Position numbers and translations under genes: made by a program
Notes under the pieces: generated by a model
Databases searched by the model: none
What the model saw: the letters and a program-made list of their open reading frames with translations, nothing else
Told to the model about the DNA's origin: nothing
From: Rhizobium etli CFN 42
GTDB taxonomy: Bacteria > Pseudomonadota > Alphaproteobacteria > Rhizobiales > Rhizobiaceae
Assembly: GCF_000092045.1 (NCBI RefSeq)
Contig: NC_007761.1
Location: forward strand, 3,041,001-3,105,000
Direction of reading: 5' to 3'
DNA: 64,000 nucleotides
In this document: positions 32,861-46,207 of the stretch, piece by piece
Numbering within the stretch: the first letter of the stretch is position 1
How the letters are laid out: every line of letters starts with the position of its first letter

Positions 32861-32900
32861 CCGTCCTTCGAGGCCGCTTACGGGGCTCAGGATGAGGCTG
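32861..32900. repeat. Dispersed CGTCCTTCGAGG-type repeat
   Basis: CCCCGTCCTTCGAGGCCGC ... CTCAGGATGAGG between the exporter start and the AraC gene; related to copies at 7606-7646 and 27720-27760. Confidence 0.65.
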
Positions 32901-32945
32901 GAGAGAGGTCGCAGCCTGCGGCACCACGAATCAGCCTTCCACCGC

Positions 32946-33740
32946 TCAGAGAAAAGCGCCGGCATAAAGCCGCGGCGACAGGCCGTATTTGCGCACGAAG
33001 ACGCGTGTCATGTGGCTCTGGTCGGCAAAGCCGCTGGCAAAGGCGGCTTCCGCAAGCGGCATGCCCTCAGCGATCAGCCGCCGGGCGAGATGGATGCGGG
33101 CCTGGACGAGATAGGCATGCGGCGTCAGTCCCGTCGCCTTGGCGAAGCCGCGCAGCAGCTGGAAACGGCTGAGGCCGCTTTCCCGGGAAAGATCGGCCAG
33201 CGAGACGGCGGCAAGAGGATCGTCGTCGATCAGATCCCGCGCCGCGCGGATGGATGACGGCACCGGCGGCCTCTCCTCGCTGCCGTCGCCTTCCCGCATG
33301 ACATCGGCGACGAGTTGCAGAAGCAGTTCCTCGCGAAGCAGCCCGTCGGCAGCACCTGTGGTCGCCGCGCGAAACAGCGTTTCGAAGCGGGTGGCGATCG
33401 CCGCATCGCGAATGACGGGATGCGGGATTTCCGAGCGCCCTGCGCCGATCTCTTGCGAAAGGCCGGTGATGATCTCGGGATCGAAATAGAGGATGCGCCA
33501 CGACCGGCGCTCGCCGATCGGCGCGCCGTCATGCACCTCATTCGGATTGACGGTGATGATATCGCCGGCCTCGGCCTCCACCACGCCGCGCCCGCTGAGC
33601 GATTTCTGTGCTCCCGATGAGACGAGGCCGATGCCGAACTGCACATGCGTGTGCCTGGCGAAACTGCGAGGCGTTTCGGCTTCCACCGCTTCGACGCCGG
33701 TCAGCGCCGAGCGCAGCATCCTGAACTGGTTTTTCGGCAT
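32946..33740 (-). CDS. AraC family transcriptional regulator
   Basis: A 264-residue regulator. An N-terminal cupin-like arm (HTHVQFGIGLVSSG, GDIITVNPNEVHDG) is followed by the double helix-turn-helix (VSLADLSRESGLSRFQLLRGFAKATGLTPHAYLVQARIHLARRLIAEG ... SGFADQSHMTRVFVRKYGLSP). Members of this type often control LysE/EamA exporters. It lies upstream of the DMT exporter on the same strand, which fits that role. Confidence 0.9.
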   Translation of the reverse strand: MPKNQFRMLRSALTGVEAVEAETPRSFARHTHVQFGIGLVSSGAQKSLSGRGVVEAEAGDIITVNPNEVHDGAPIGERRSWRILYFDPEIITGLSQEIGAGRSEIPHPVIRDAAIATRFETLFRAATTGAADGLLREELLLQLVADVMREGDGSEERPPVPSSIRAARDLIDDDPLAAVSLADLSRESGLSRFQLLRGFAKATGLTPHAYLVQARIHLARRLIAEGMPLAEAAFASGFADQSHMTRVFVRKYGLSPRLYAGAFL

Positions 33741-33800
33741 TTCACATCCGCAGGTCCGATGTCGGCAACTCTGCCAGCCGGACGCTGATGACGCAACCGT

Positions 33801-34586
33801 CTAGAAGAATTCGTCGAGCAGCTGGTAGTAATCGAGCCTTGCCGGATCGGGCGCCGGCAGGCCGTAACGGTGGAGAAATGGCTGAACCAGCGCCTCGCCG
33901 AAATTATCGGTGATGCTGCGGCAGGCGAGCGCGATATCCTGATAGCGGTCGGCGACGCCGAGGCGGCTGCAATCGATATAGCCGGAGAATTGACCGCCGG
34001 AAACGACGAAGTTCGGCAGGCAGGCATCGCCATGGGTGACGACGAGATCCTCGTCGGTTGGCCTCATGCTTTCGAGCGCGGCGAAAAGCTCGGCAGCGCT
34101 CTTTCCCAGCCGGGCCGGATCGAAATCCTCCTCGTCGACGATTCCCCCATCCATGCGCGCCTTGGCCACGGGCAAGCGCTTTTCCAGGCGGTGGTCGAAC
34201 GGACAGGAGGTGATCGGCAGGCGATGAAGATCGAGCAGTGCCTCCGCCAGCAATTCGACGCGCGCCAGCGGCGCCAGCGCCGAAGCACTGGCGAGATCGG
34301 TTCCCGGCAGCGCGCTCACAAGCAGCCAGTTGCGCTCGCCGTCGCTTTCCCGGGCGATTACCTCCGGGCATGGCAGGCTGGAGGCATTGAGCCAGCCGAG
34401 CCGGGCCGCCTCATCGGCAAGTTCGCCGAACGGCCCCGCCGCCTCGACCTTCAGATAGAGCGCCGGCAGTCCCTCGCCTTTCAGGCGGAAGACGCTCGCC
34501 GCCGAACGGCCAAGCGCATCGCGTTCGAACCTGTAGCCGGAGAGCCGCTCGCCAAGCGCTCCGGGCAATGCCTGCGGAGAAATCAA
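33801..34586 (-). CDS. APH(3')-like aminoglycoside phosphotransferase
   Basis: A 261-residue kinase-like protein. The catalytic loop VTHGDACLPNFVV and metal site GYIDCSRLGVADRYQDIALACRSI are characteristic of APH(3') enzymes; LYLKVEA holds the ATP-binding Lys. Such enzymes phosphorylate the 3' hydroxyl of kanamycin-type drugs. Chromosomal rhizobial copies may be intrinsic and need not confer clinical-level resistance. Start MISPQALPG matches the usual N-terminus. Confidence 0.88.
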   Translation of the reverse strand: MISPQALPGALGERLSGYRFERDALGRSAASVFRLKGEGLPALYLKVEAAGPFGELADEAARLGWLNASSLPCPEVIARESDGERNWLLVSALPGTDLASASALAPLARVELLAEALLDLHRLPITSCPFDHRLEKRLPVAKARMDGGIVDEEDFDPARLGKSAAELFAALESMRPTDEDLVVTHGDACLPNFVVSGGQFSGYIDCSRLGVADRYQDIALACRSITDNFGEALVQPFLHRYGLPAPDPARLDYYQLLDEFF

Positions 34587-34743
34587 TGCAGCGTTTCGGC
34601 GGGGCGGCTTCGAGCAGGATCTCGAAGGCCTCTTCGAGCGCCGCCACCAGAATATCGGTCAGCTCGTCACGCTTGTTTTCCAGGAACAGCGCACTGACGG
34701 CTTCATCCTGACGCTCCAGAAAACGCTCGATCTCGTTCGACAT
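34411..34743 (-). CDS. Possible small protein upstream of the phosphotransferase
   Basis: A 110-codon frame whose first ~50 residues (MSNEIERFLERQDEAVSALF ... EEAFEILLEAAPP) look coding and helical; the rest overlaps the phosphotransferase gene in another frame and is probably not constrained. It could be a true overlapping gene or the start of a gene whose 3' part was displaced. Confidence 0.35.
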   Translation of the reverse strand: MSNEIERFLERQDEAVSALFLENKRDELTDILVAALEEAFEILLEAAPPKRCIDFSAGIARSAWRAALRLQVRTRCAWPFGGERLPPERRGTAGALSEGRGGGAVRRTCR

Positions 34744-34844
34744 ATCATTGTCCCTTCTTCACCGTACCATCACGGCCATAGGGAGAGGCTAGATGCGGTT
34801 CCTTGCGTGTGGCTGGTTGCGGGCTGGCTTGTGGCACGAGACGA

Positions 34845-35966
34845 TCAGTACTTTAGAAAGCCCCGGCTTTTCCATTGGCTTTTTGGAATCTTGTCTCCGA
34901 CGTCGAAACGGAAGGATATTACCTTCCTGGCATCATTGTCGACTTGGCATATCAGCGTAACATCGTACCACGAGCCTGAACTCTGGAAGGCACCGCCCGT
35001 GCCATTAAGAATATTCCCCTTGCTGACACGCGGAAAGGAAGGCAGGAAATCCGGCTTATACCCCTCCGGAGCATGGATCAATTGCTGCTGAAGTTCGGTC
35101 TGGCAGAGCACATTGATGCGCGCAGATCGCGGTAGATTCTTAATGGCGTTCTTAATCATCGGATCAGATGTGGCCTTCTCGGAATATAGCATCTTGGCTT
35201 CGGTAAGATTTTCCGATTTCTGCCTGGCTTCGGCCACAACAAGTGGCTCTGATGCAGGTTCCTTTGCGCGCTCCGTTTGCTCGAAATTCGTCTTTGCTTC
35301 GTCGATGCCTGCAGCACCCGGCCCCTTCTTTTCCGGATTGGTTTCTGCAGTTTCCACCTGTGGAAGCTCGACATCCTGAGGCACCGGATTCGCCGCAGGC
35401 ATCGTCTCTGGAACATCAGGCTTTTCGGGCTTCTGCGGCTCGACAGGTGCCATTGCCGGTTTCAGGTCGGCAATGGACGGCTTCGGTGCTTCCGCCTGCC
35501 GCGGCAACGCCTGTTCCTTTTGTCCGGGCACTGTATCCTTGTCGGCGAACTCAAGAACTGAACGAGAGATGCTTTGTATCGGGGTGCTCGGCTGTGGTTT
35601 TGCAGCTTCTGGCGGCGGAGGTTGCTTCTTCGCCTGTTCCGGTGGCTTCGGTGCCGGCGGTTTCTCCTGGAGCTTTTTCTCTTCCGGTTTCTTCTCCTCC
35701 GGCGGCGGGACGAGCTCGACGTTCACGCTCTCGTCCTCCGGGGGCTTCGGTTCGATCTTAGGCAAGCCGAAAATCAGAAGCGCAACGACCGGCACGTGCA
35801 GAAGCACGGACACACCGATACCCCAGCGGATTTCGGGCCGCCGTTTTGCCGTTTCGTGATTCGTCTCCGCCAAGTCCACTTCGTCTGTCACAGCCGCGAT
35901 GTGGCCTTTAAAGCCGGCAGCATCAAGCCGCAAAAGCAAAAAACCTCGTGATCGCGCCGAAGCCAT
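34845..35966 (-). CDS. DUF930 domain TonB-like envelope protein
   Basis: A 373-residue protein. One transmembrane helix (SVLLHVPVVALLIFGLP, ~50-70) follows a short cytoplasmic tail. It is followed by a long Pro/Glu/Lys-rich periplasm-spanning linker (EEKKPEEKKLQEKPPAPKPPEQ), as in TonB, and a C-terminal DUF930 domain (KNLPRSARINVLCQTELQQQL ... YDVTLICQVDNDARKV). No exbB/exbD partner is nearby. The start could also be GTG 35891. It probably links inner membrane and envelope, but function is unknown. Confidence 0.82.
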   Translation of the reverse strand: MASARSRGFLLLRLDAAGFKGHIAAVTDEVDLAETNHETAKRRPEIRWGIGVSVLLHVPVVALLIFGLPKIEPKPPEDESVNVELVPPPEEKKPEEKKLQEKPPAPKPPEQAKKQPPPPEAAKPQPSTPIQSISRSVLEFADKDTVPGQKEQALPRQAEAPKPSIADLKPAMAPVEPQKPEKPDVPETMPAANPVPQDVELPQVETAETNPEKKGPGAAGIDEAKTNFEQTERAKEPASEPLVVAEARQKSENLTEAKMLYSEKATSDPMIKNAIKNLPRSARINVLCQTELQQQLIHAPEGYKPDFLPSFPRVSKGNILNGTGGAFQSSGSWYDVTLICQVDNDARKVISFRFDVGDKIPKSQWKSRGFLKY

Positions 35967-36077
35967 CCGCTGGCCGGTGCGCCATCCGTTCCCTCCTCAG
36001 ACCTGGGCAACGGGCCACCCACGAGCGGGGCCGAGGCCGCGCCCTTGATGGGGAGAGGCGCTGAAATTCTGCATGCG

Positions 36078-36371
36078 TTAGCTGAGCGAGCCGATGATCT
36101 CTCGATAGGCAGCCTCCGGGAATGCCTTCAGTGTCTGGGTGCGGACATTGCCGGCCATCGCCAGTGAAAGGCCAAATCGCGCCATGACGGCATCGTCAGG
36201 CGCTTCGCAGACAGCCACCATGTCGTGGCCGCCCATCGTCAGAAAGAACTGGTTGAAGGAGCCGCCCATGTCGCCTAGCAGTTTCTTCGCCGCATCCAGC
36301 CGTTTTGACGAGTCCCGAACAGTGCGCACGCCTTGGTCCGTCCAGTTGATCAACACAATGTAAGTGGTCAT
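36078..36371 (-). CDS. GYD domain protein
   Basis: A 97-residue protein starting MTTYIVLINWTDQGVR. MGGHDMVAVCEAPDDAVMARF carries the glycine-rich motif of the GYD family (GxYDxVxxxExPD), although the Tyr is replaced by His. These small ferredoxin-like-fold proteins are of unknown function. Start at 36371. Confidence 0.85.
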   Translation of the reverse strand: MTTYIVLINWTDQGVRTVRDSSKRLDAAKKLLGDMGGSFNQFFLTMGGHDMVAVCEAPDDAVMARFGLSLAMAGNVRTQTLKAFPEAAYREIIGSLS

Positions 36372-36527
36372 TTTGCACCTCCGAACGGAGGATTCGCCCG
36401 ACACGGGCATGCGTCGGTCCTCGCTCGCGCATCGCGATCGATTTCTTCCCCCGTGGCCGGACTATAATCTTGTCACCACTGAGCGACAAGAAAGCCGCCG
36501 GGATCATTGGTATTAATCACAAAAGCA

Positions 36528-36552
36528 AAAGCCGGGCACGACGCCCGGCTTT
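36528..36552 (-). terminator. Rho-independent terminator of rpoD
   Basis: AAAGCCGGGC / GCCCGGCTTT arms with a 5-nt loop, followed on the minus strand by TTTTGCTTTT. It lies 27 bp after the distal end of the rpoD 3' region. Confidence 0.85.
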
Positions 36553-36579
36553 CCAATCATCACGGCAATTGTCGAAACC

Positions 36580-36606
36580 TTAGCTGTCGAGGAACGAGCG
36601 CAGCTT
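36580..36606 (-). repeat. Out-of-frame duplicate of the rpoD 3' end
   Basis: These 27 nt encode [12 protein letters not shown], the same peptide as the rpoD C-terminus at 36615-36641, but 8 bp downstream and in another frame. The two copies share only 20 of 27 bases and every difference is synonymous. The distal copy uses the host-preferred codons. See the finding. Confidence 0.8.
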
Positions 36607-36614
36607 GCAGCTTC

Positions 36615-38672
<2,058 letters not shown>

Positions 38673-39172
38673 TTATATCGTCGCCTTCCTGACGCTATCC
38701 AATCTCGCTACGGTGAATGGGCCGTCTCAGGGCCTGACGCGCCGCTCGCGTCGCCCTTCAAATCACCTGAGCCCACCTAACGGGATGACATTTAAAGTCT
38801 GATTAACCACGATCGCCGGTACCGGACAGCAAAGCTTTCTTGCCTTTGGATTTCCGGCCATGGTTGCGCGATCCGCCTTGACCCTGTTCACCGTTTCAAC
38901 AAGTCGAACGGTGATTCCCACATTTTTTGTTCTCGTCAAGCTTTTCCAGCAAAAAAGCCCGCGAAAACTCGGAAAAAGCCTTATCCACAGGCTTTGAACC
39001 TCGGCTGCGATTGCGAACCTTATTTAAGAAGCAGCAAACAAAAGACAAGGGCAGCCAGGATTTTGCCTGCGGCGCCAGCTTTTCGCGCCATTTTGCGCTC
39101 TTGCCAGCGCTGTTTTCACCGCCGTCCTGCCGATACTGGACATGCGCGAGACCTCAAAGGCCCTCACCCTTC
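38673..39172. other. rpoD upstream/promoter region
   Basis: A 500-bp gap carrying the probable tdh terminator at 38973-38995 and an 8-bp inverted repeat (TCACCGTT / AACGGTGA, 38888-38914) that may be an operator or hairpin in the rpoD leader. No gene supported. Confidence 0.55.
38973..38995 (-). terminator. Terminator after kbl-tdh
   Basis: On the minus strand AAAGCCT, a 7-nt loop and AGGCTTT are followed by a T-rich stretch (TTTTTCC). It lies about 180 bp downstream of the tdh stop and isolates rpoD transcription. Confidence 0.6.
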
Positions 39173-40210
<1,038 letters not shown>

Positions 40211-40251
40211 CGACAATATCCCGCCCTTGTTCTGGTGCCGGACCTTGCGAC

Positions 40252-40415
40252 TCCCTCTTCTCCCCAACGGGGAGAAGGTGCCCGTAGGGCGGATGAGGGG
40301 GCCACACGGCACGCCATAGAGACCTTATTGTTTCTCGCTTACGCTGGAAACGTCGCTTTTCTCCGCCCCCTCATCCGACCCTTCGGGCCACCTTCTCCCC
40401 GCTGGGGAGAAGGTG
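40252..40415. repeat. RIME-type mosaic palindromic repeat between kbl and tdh
   Basis: Inverted modules (CTTCTCCCCAACGGGGAGAAG-type at the left, CACCTTCTCCCCGCTGGGGAG at the right) with the same arms as at 2037-2193. It fills most of the kbl-tdh gap. Confidence 0.85.
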
Positions 40416-40428
40416 GAGCAAGCCTCGC

Positions 40429-41616
40429 TCAAATCACACCCAGCTCCCGCCCAGCTTCCGCAAAAGCGGCAATCGCCCGCTCCACATCGGCCCTGGAATG
40501 CGCCGCCGACATTTGCGTGCGGATACGGGCCTGGCCTTTCGGAACCACGGGGAAGGAGAACCCGATCACATAGATGCCCTTCTTCAGCATCAGGCCCGCC
40601 ATATCCTGGGCAAGCTTGGCGTCGCCGAGCATGACCGGGATAATAGGATGGCCTTCGCCGGCGAGCGTGAAGCCGAGCTTGGTCATCTCGGTGCGGAAGA
40701 GATCGGCATTGTCGGAAAGACTCTTGCGCACGGCATCGCCGTTTTCGATCAGGTCGAAGACCTTAAGCGAAGCGGCGGCAATAACCGGCGCCAGCGTATT
40801 CGAGAACAGATAGGGCCGCGAGCGCTGCCGCAGCCATTCGACGACCTCGGCCTTCGCCGAGGTATAGCCGCCCGAGGCCCCGCCGAGCGCCTTGCCGAGC
40901 GTGCCGGTGATGATGTCGATCCGGCCCTCGACACCGCAATGTTCGGCCGAGCCGCGGCCATTCCTGCCGACGAAGCCAACCGCATGGCTATCATCGACCA
41001 TGACCATGGCGCCATATTTCTCGGCGAGATCGCAGACCCCGCCCAAATTGGCGATGATGCCATCCATCGAGAAGACGCCGTCGGTGGCGATCAGCTTGAA
41101 GCGGCTGCCTTCGGCCTTCTTCAGTTCCTCTTCGAGTGCCGCCATGTCGTTGTTGGCGTAGCGGAAGCGCTTGGCCTTCGACAGCCTGACGCCGTCGATG
41201 ATCGAGGCATGGTTCAGCGCGTCGGAAATGATCGCATCCTCTTCGCTGAGCAGCGTCTCGAACAGGCCGCCATTGGCATCGAAGCAGGAAGAATAGAGGA
41301 TCGTGTCCTCCATGCCGAGAAAGGCAGAAATGCGGGCTTCGAGCTGCTTATGCTCTTCCTGTGTGCCGCAGATGAAGCGCACCGAGGCCATGCCGTAACC
41401 ATAGCGGTCGAGCGCCTGCTTGCCGGCCCCGGCCAGTTCCTCGTTGTCGGCAAGGCCGAGATAGTTGTTGGCGCAGAAATTCAGCACCCGCTCGCCGGTG
41501 GAAATCGCAATCTCGCCCGCCTGCTTGGAACTGATAACCCGCTCTGACTTGTAGAGGCCGGCATCCCTGAGGGCCGAAATCTCGGCCCGGAGATGGGAAA
41601 GAAATGGCGAGGTCAT
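40429..41616 (-). CDS. kbl: 2-amino-3-ketobutyrate CoA ligase (glycine C-acetyltransferase)
   Basis: A 395-residue PLP enzyme of the alpha-oxoamine synthase group. It splits 2-amino-3-oxobutyrate with CoA into glycine and acetyl-CoA. Visible are [14 protein letters not shown], the [14 protein letters not shown] segment and the PLP-lysine region [19 protein letters not shown]. It is followed by tdh, separated by a RIME repeat, completing the two-step threonine pathway. Confidence 0.96.
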   Translation of the reverse strand: MTSPFLSHLRAEISALRDAGLYKSERVISSKQAGEIAISTGERVLNFCANNYLGLADNEELAGAGKQALDRYGYGMASVRFICGTQEEHKQLEARISAFLGMEDTILYSSCFDANGGLFETLLSEEDAIISDALNHASIIDGVRLSKAKRFRYANNDMAALEEELKKAEGSRFKLIATDGVFSMDGIIANLGGVCDLAEKYGAMVMVDDSHAVGFVGRNGRGSAEHCGVEGRIDIITGTLGKALGGASGGYTSAKAEVVEWLRQRSRPYLFSNTLAPVIAAASLKVFDLIENGDAVRKSLSDNADLFRTEMTKLGFTLAGEGHPIIPVMLGDAKLAQDMAGLMLKKGIYVIGFSFPVVPKGQARIRTQMSAAHSRADVERAIAAFAEAGRELGVI

Positions 41617-41706
41617 GGGCGGCCCTTCCTGACGTTTTTTATATCAATCGGGTTAGCATATCGCTGCTTGCTTGTCTTCTCGCTGCACCAAAATCAGCGG
41701 GCCCGT

Positions 41707-43575
41707 TCAATCCTTGTCGTGCGAGAGAATGATCTCCAGGAAAGCGTCACCATAGCGGTCGAGCTTTGCCTGTCCGACTCCAGAAATGCCGAGCAGTTCC
41801 TTGCGGCTTCGCGGCCGTTCCGTCGCGAATGCAATCAGCGTCGTGTCGGGAAAGACAACATAGGGCGGCACGCCGAGCGATTTGGCGATCGCCATGCGCT
41901 CGGCCCGCAACGCCTCGAACAGGCTGCCGTCAGCGCCCGACAGGGCCGATTTGCGCTCACTGCGCTCGGCCTTCTTCGTGCGCGGTTCCGAGGCCGGCCT
42001 GTCCTTGCGGAAGAAAACCTGCCGTTCAGACTTGAAGACGGCGCGCGCCTCCGGCTCCAGCTTCAGCGCCCCATAGGCCTCATGATCGATACGGATCAGC
42101 CCCATGGCGAGCAGCTGGCGGTAGACCGATTGCCATGTGCGCGCAGGAATGTCCTTGCCGGCGCCAAAGACCGGCATATTCACATGGCCGAAACGCTCGG
42201 TCTTTTCGTTGATGTTTCCGACCAGCACGTCGATGACATGACCGGCGCCGAACCGCTCGCCGGTGCGGTAGACGGCAGCGAGCGCCTTGATCGCCGCTTC
42301 CGTGCCTTCCCAGGTCTCGACCGGCTTCAGGCAGGTGTCGCAATTACCGCATTGGCCGGCATGCGCCTCGCCGAAATGGGCAAGGATCGCCTGCCGGCGG
42401 CAGGAGGCGGTTTCGCAGATCGCCAGCAAGGCGTTCAGCTTGGCGCGCTCGACCCGCTTGATTTCGTCTGCGGCGTTGCCCTCATCGATCATGCGGCGGC
42501 GCTGGATGACGTCGGCCATGCCATAGGCCATCCAGACCTCGGACGGCAGCCCGTCTCGGCCGGCGCGCCCGGTTTCCTGATAGTAGGCCTCCACCGAACC
42601 CGGCAGGTCGAGATGGGCGACATAGCGCACATTCGGCTTGTCGATGCCCATGCCGAAGGCGACGGTCGCGACCAGGCAGAGATTCTCTTCTTTCAGGAAA
42701 GCATCCTGATTGCTGTCGCGCAGTGCCCGGTCCATGCCGGCATGATAGGGCAGCGCGCGGATGCCCTGCCCGTTCAGCCAATCGGCAGTATCCTCGACCT
42801 TGGCGCGCGACAGACAATAGACGATGCCGCTGTTGCCCTTATGGCCGGAGAGGAAGCGCAGAAGCTGCTGGCGCGGCTGGTCGCGCTCGACGATTTCATA
42901 GGCAATATTCGGCCTGTCGAAGCTGGTGGTGAAGATTTCGGCATTGCCGAGTCCCAGCCGCTCGATGATATCGTCACGCGTATGCGGGTCGGCCGTTGCC
43001 GTCAGCGCCACGCGAGGCACGCCCGGATACTGTTCGCCGAGCCGGCCGAGCTCGCGATATTCCGGGCGGAAATCATGGCCCCATTGCGAGACGCAGTGGG
43101 CCTCGTCGATCGCAAACAGCGCGATCTTCTCACTGGCGATCAGCTCGCGGAAAGCGTCCGTCAGGATGCGCTCGGGCGTCACGTAGAGAAGATCGAGCTT
43201 TCCCGCCGAAAGCGCCCGGCGGACCTGGACGAACTCCTCGCGCGACAGCGACGAATTCAGCGCCGCAGCGCGAATGCCGAGCTGCTTCATCGCCTCCACC
43301 TGATCGCGCATCAACGCAATCAGCGGCGAGACGACGATGCCGACGCCGTCGCGGCAAAGCGCCGGGATCTGGAAGCACAGCGATTTGCCCGCGCCTGTCG
43401 GAAAAAGCACCAGGGCATCGCCGCCGGAAACAATATGCTCCACCACCTTCTGCTGTTTGCCGCGGAAGGAGGAATAACCATAGACCTGTTTCAAGACGTC
43501 GAGCGGCGAACGGCCGGCGGAAAACAGCGCATCGGAAGCGGAAAAACCTGGTGCATTGCGTTCGCTGAGCGGCAT
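41707..43575 (-). CDS. recQ: ATP-dependent DNA helicase RecQ
   Basis: A 622-residue 3'-5' helicase. Motif I is LFPTGAGKS and motif II is [19 protein letters not shown]. The RecQ-Ct zinc site is visible as [12 protein letters not shown] ... [10 protein letters not shown], and a C-terminal HRDC domain ends near [13 protein letters not shown]. It acts in recombination and replication-fork repair. Its ATG overlaps the dnaG stop by 1 nt, so the two are translationally coupled. Confidence 0.96.
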   Translation of the reverse strand: MPLSERNAPGFSASDALFSAGRSPLDVLKQVYGYSSFRGKQQKVVEHIVSGGDALVLFPTGAGKSLCFQIPALCRDGVGIVVSPLIALMRDQVEAMKQLGIRAAALNSSLSREEFVQVRRALSAGKLDLLYVTPERILTDAFRELIASEKIALFAIDEAHCVSQWGHDFRPEYRELGRLGEQYPGVPRVALTATADPHTRDDIIERLGLGNAEIFTTSFDRPNIAYEIVERDQPRQQLLRFLSGHKGNSGIVYCLSRAKVEDTADWLNGQGIRALPYHAGMDRALRDSNQDAFLKEENLCLVATVAFGMGIDKPNVRYVAHLDLPGSVEAYYQETGRAGRDGLPSEVWMAYGMADVIQRRRMIDEGNAADEIKRVERAKLNALLAICETASCRRQAILAHFGEAHAGQCGNCDTCLKPVETWEGTEAAIKALAAVYRTGERFGAGHVIDVLVGNINEKTERFGHVNMPVFGAGKDIPARTWQSVYRQLLAMGLIRIDHEAYGALKLEPEARAVFKSERQVFFRKDRPASEPRTKKAERSERKSALSGADGSLFEALRAERMAIAKSLGVPPYVVFPDTTLIAFATERPRSRKELLGISGVGQAKLDRYGDAFLEIILSHDKD

Positions 43576-45572
43576 CAGTGGTTCGCCGCCCCTTTGACAC
43601 GGCCGGAAAGTACGCCGAAGCCGTCGATAATCGCCTCCTGGTTCTCGAGGCGTACGCCTTCGAGATGCACTTCCTGCTGCGCCCGTATCAGCTGAACGAT
43701 CGCCTCGCCGTCGCCGGCTTCGGTCGCCAGCGCAATCTCGCGTTCGAGTTCCATCTTCTGCCGGCGCAATGCCTTTGCCCGTTTGTGGAAGGCGAGCGCC
43801 TGACGATAGCCCTCACGGGCATCCTCCATCGCCGCCTCCTCGGTCGCCGTCCAGAGCCTCGCATTGCGCACCTGCTGGTCGAGACTCTTGATGAGCGGAC
43901 CGAAGCCTTCGAATTCCAGCCGCTCAGTCAGATATTCGCGCGTCAGATGCGGCCCGGCGACGGCAGCGGCTGCGCCGAGCATCGCCGACCAGAGCCGCTG
44001 CAGCTCGCGGCTGTCATATTCGATCGCGGCGATTTCATCATAATCGTCGATCATCAGGGCCGGATGATTGACGATGGTGAGCGCCAGCACGCTTTCGCGC
44101 AGCGCCGTATTGTCCCGGTGTCCGCGCACGGGGCCTGAGCGGGCGAGCCGGTCGGAAATCAGGCTGGGGCTTTTCGGTCCTGCCTTGGCCGCATTGTCGC
44201 GGCCGTTCCGGGGGCTGCCGCTGAAACCGCGCCGCTCGCCACTGTTGCGGTTCTGGAACTGCGGCTGGAAGAAGGCGTTCAGCCGGTCGCGAATATCCTG
44301 CTGGTAATGACGGCGCACATTCTCGTCCCCGATGACGGCGACGAGCTGCTTCAGCCGCGCTTCGAGCTCAGCGCGAGCCTCGGGCGTGTCGAACTTGCCG
44401 GTGTTGATTTCCCGGCTCCATAGCATCTCCGAAAGCGGCTTTGCCTGGCTCATCACCTTGTCGAAGGGCGCGCGGCCCTCGTCGCGCACGAGATCATCCG
44501 GGTCCTTGCCATCCGGCAGAAGCGCGAAGCGGACGGAGCGGCCGGGCTTCAGATGCGGCAGCGCCAGCTCGGCGGCGCGATTGGCGGCGCGAATGCCGGC
44601 GCCGTCGCCATCGAAGCAGAGCACCGGCTGCGGCACCATCTTCCAGAGCAGCTCGAGCTGGTTTTCGGTGAGCGCCGTGCCAAGCGGCGCAACGGCGTTT
44701 TCGATGCCCGCCTGATAGAGCGCGATCACGTCCATGTAGCCTTCGACGGCGATAATGGTGCCGCTCGCATTGTCATCCTGATCGCCGCGCCCAGGCCCCT
44801 GTATGGCGCGGCGCGCGCGGGCGAAATTGTAAAGGACATTACCCTTGTGGAAGAGCTCAGTCTCGTTGGAGTTCAGATATTTCGCCGGCGCATCTGATGA
44901 CATGGCGCGGCCGCCGAAGGCGATCACCTTTTCCCGGGACGAAAGGATCGGGAACATGATTCGGTCGCGGAAACGGTCGTAGGAGACCGGTACGTTTTCA
45001 TGAACGACAAGGCCGCAGGCCTCGATCTGCTCCTTGGAGACGCCCTTGCCCGCGAGGAATTCCTTCAGCGCATTGCGGCTGTCAGGCGCATAACCGAGGC
45101 GGAAGGTCTCGATGGTGCGCCCCGTCAGCCCACGGTCGCGCAGATAGGCACGCGCCTTTGCTCCATTTGCCGTCTGCAGCTGGTCCTGGAAGAAGCTGGT
45201 GGCCATTTCCATGACGTCGATCAGCGAGCCGCGCTCCTTCTCGCGTTTCTCCATCACGGGATCGGCAAGCGGCATCGGCACGCCCGCCATATCGGCGATC
45301 TGCTGCACCGCCTCGGGAAAACTCAAGCCCTCCAGCTCGGTCAGGAAGCGGAAGTGGTCGCCGGTGACGCCGCAGCCGAAGCAGTGATACCGACCCTTTC
45401 GGTCCTCGCAGTGGAAGCTCGGCGATTTCTCGCCATGGAACGGGCAGCAGGCCCAGTAGTCGCCACGCGAGACATTGGTCTTGCGCTTGTCCCAGCTGAC
45501 GCGGCGCGCGATCACGTTCGAAATCGGAACGCGGTCGCGGATCTCATCGAGAAAGGTGTTGGAAAAGCGCAT
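43575..45572 (-). CDS. dnaG: DNA primase DnaG
   Basis: A 665-residue primase. The N-terminal CHC2 zinc finger is visible ([13 protein letters not shown] ... [11 protein letters not shown]), followed by the TOPRIM domain ([16 protein letters not shown] ... [19 protein letters not shown]) and a C-terminal helicase-binding region. It makes replication primers. In many proteobacteria it is beside rpoD; here recQ, kbl and tdh lie between, though all read in the same direction. Confidence 0.97.
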   Translation of the reverse strand: MRFSNTFLDEIRDRVPISNVIARRVSWDKRKTNVSRGDYWACCPFHGEKSPSFHCEDRKGRYHCFGCGVTGDHFRFLTELEGLSFPEAVQQIADMAGVPMPLADPVMEKREKERGSLIDVMEMATSFFQDQLQTANGAKARAYLRDRGLTGRTIETFRLGYAPDSRNALKEFLAGKGVSKEQIEACGLVVHENVPVSYDRFRDRIMFPILSSREKVIAFGGRAMSSDAPAKYLNSNETELFHKGNVLYNFARARRAIQGPGRGDQDDNASGTIIAVEGYMDVIALYQAGIENAVAPLGTALTENQLELLWKMVPQPVLCFDGDGAGIRAANRAAELALPHLKPGRSVRFALLPDGKDPDDLVRDEGRAPFDKVMSQAKPLSEMLWSREINTGKFDTPEARAELEARLKQLVAVIGDENVRRHYQQDIRDRLNAFFQPQFQNRNSGERRGFSGSPRNGRDNAAKAGPKSPSLISDRLARSGPVRGHRDNTALRESVLALTIVNHPALMIDDYDEIAAIEYDSRELQRLWSAMLGAAAAVAGPHLTREYLTERLEFEGFGPLIKSLDQQVRNARLWTATEEAAMEDAREGYRQALAFHKRAKALRRQKMELEREIALATEAGDGEAIVQLIRAQQEVHLEGVRLENQEAIIDGFGVLSGRVKGAANH

Positions 45573-46207
45573 TTATCCCTCTTGGCCAAGCTCCATATAA
45601 GCTGCTTTGCCGCACCATGCCACGAAACTCGTCAGCAAAACCCGCTATTCACAGGCAAGTGCACCCAATGTCGACGGCGTCGGTTATCCAATCAACAACG
45701 CGTGAGCACCCCCTGCGACAAGGGTGCGACACTATCGTCGCCGAACGGCCTAGGGTCGGCCGCCGCAAGAGTTGCGACATAAGTGCTGGCGAAACACGAA
45801 ATCAAATAGAACGTTAAAAAACAGCCGTTTATCGGCGCGTTGGATCGCGCGTCGTGATCCTCGCGGCGCCTGCCGAACCTTCGCCTCGAAGCGCTCAAAG
45901 CGCCGTTTCCGGCAATCATTATTTTTTTGTAATTTGAACAAACAGCCGCACCGCCATAGGTTCGATCTCAACAAAGCGATCCCCGAGCGAAGCACCATCC
46001 CTACCCCCGGCGCCGCTTCGCAAGGGTGCCTTTGCAAATACCCTCCGGCTTGGGCCTCAGCCTGCGTTGCCGGCGGAAGCAAAGAGCAAGAAGGCAGGAG
46101 CGCCCCCAGCTCCTGCCTTCTTAAATTTTTGGGCTCTGTTGCCGACTCTCCCTTTAAAATTAACCGCTTATCGACAAAATCGTTGACAGACGGCGCGTGC
46201 ATGAAAG
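45573..46207. other. dnaG upstream region with possible small RNA
   Basis: 635 bp with no protein gene. It probably holds the dnaG promoter. On the plus strand it ends in a strong terminator (46088-46130) with no upstream protein gene, so a small RNA may be encoded. See the finding. Confidence 0.5.
46088..46130 (+). terminator. Rho-independent terminator without an upstream protein gene
   Basis: A 14-bp perfect stem (AAGAAGGCAGGAGC / GCTCCTGCCTTCTT) with a 7-nt loop followed by AAATTTTT. On the plus strand it closes a transcript that can only start within the preceding intergenic region. Confidence 0.75.

Noticed and set aside
31875..32927. N-terminal extension of the B3/B4 gene frame through the exporter
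   Set aside because: The region overlaps the DMT exporter in another frame; only the part from 31874 downward has B3/B4 motifs and an RBS.
33801..34586. Acquired resistance cassette
   Set aside because: No integron, insertion sequence or composition shift flanks the APH(3')-like gene; it looks chromosomal.
41593..43695. 700-codon plus-strand open frame opposite recQ
   Set aside because: Shadow of recQ; the translation is repetitive in R, A, D and Q and has no domain.
45930..46130. 6S RNA, SRP RNA, tmRNA or RNase P RNA
   Set aside because: I looked for the known signatures (SRP GGAAG loop region, RNase P conserved blocks, 6S central bubble) and did not see them; only an unnamed small RNA is suggested.
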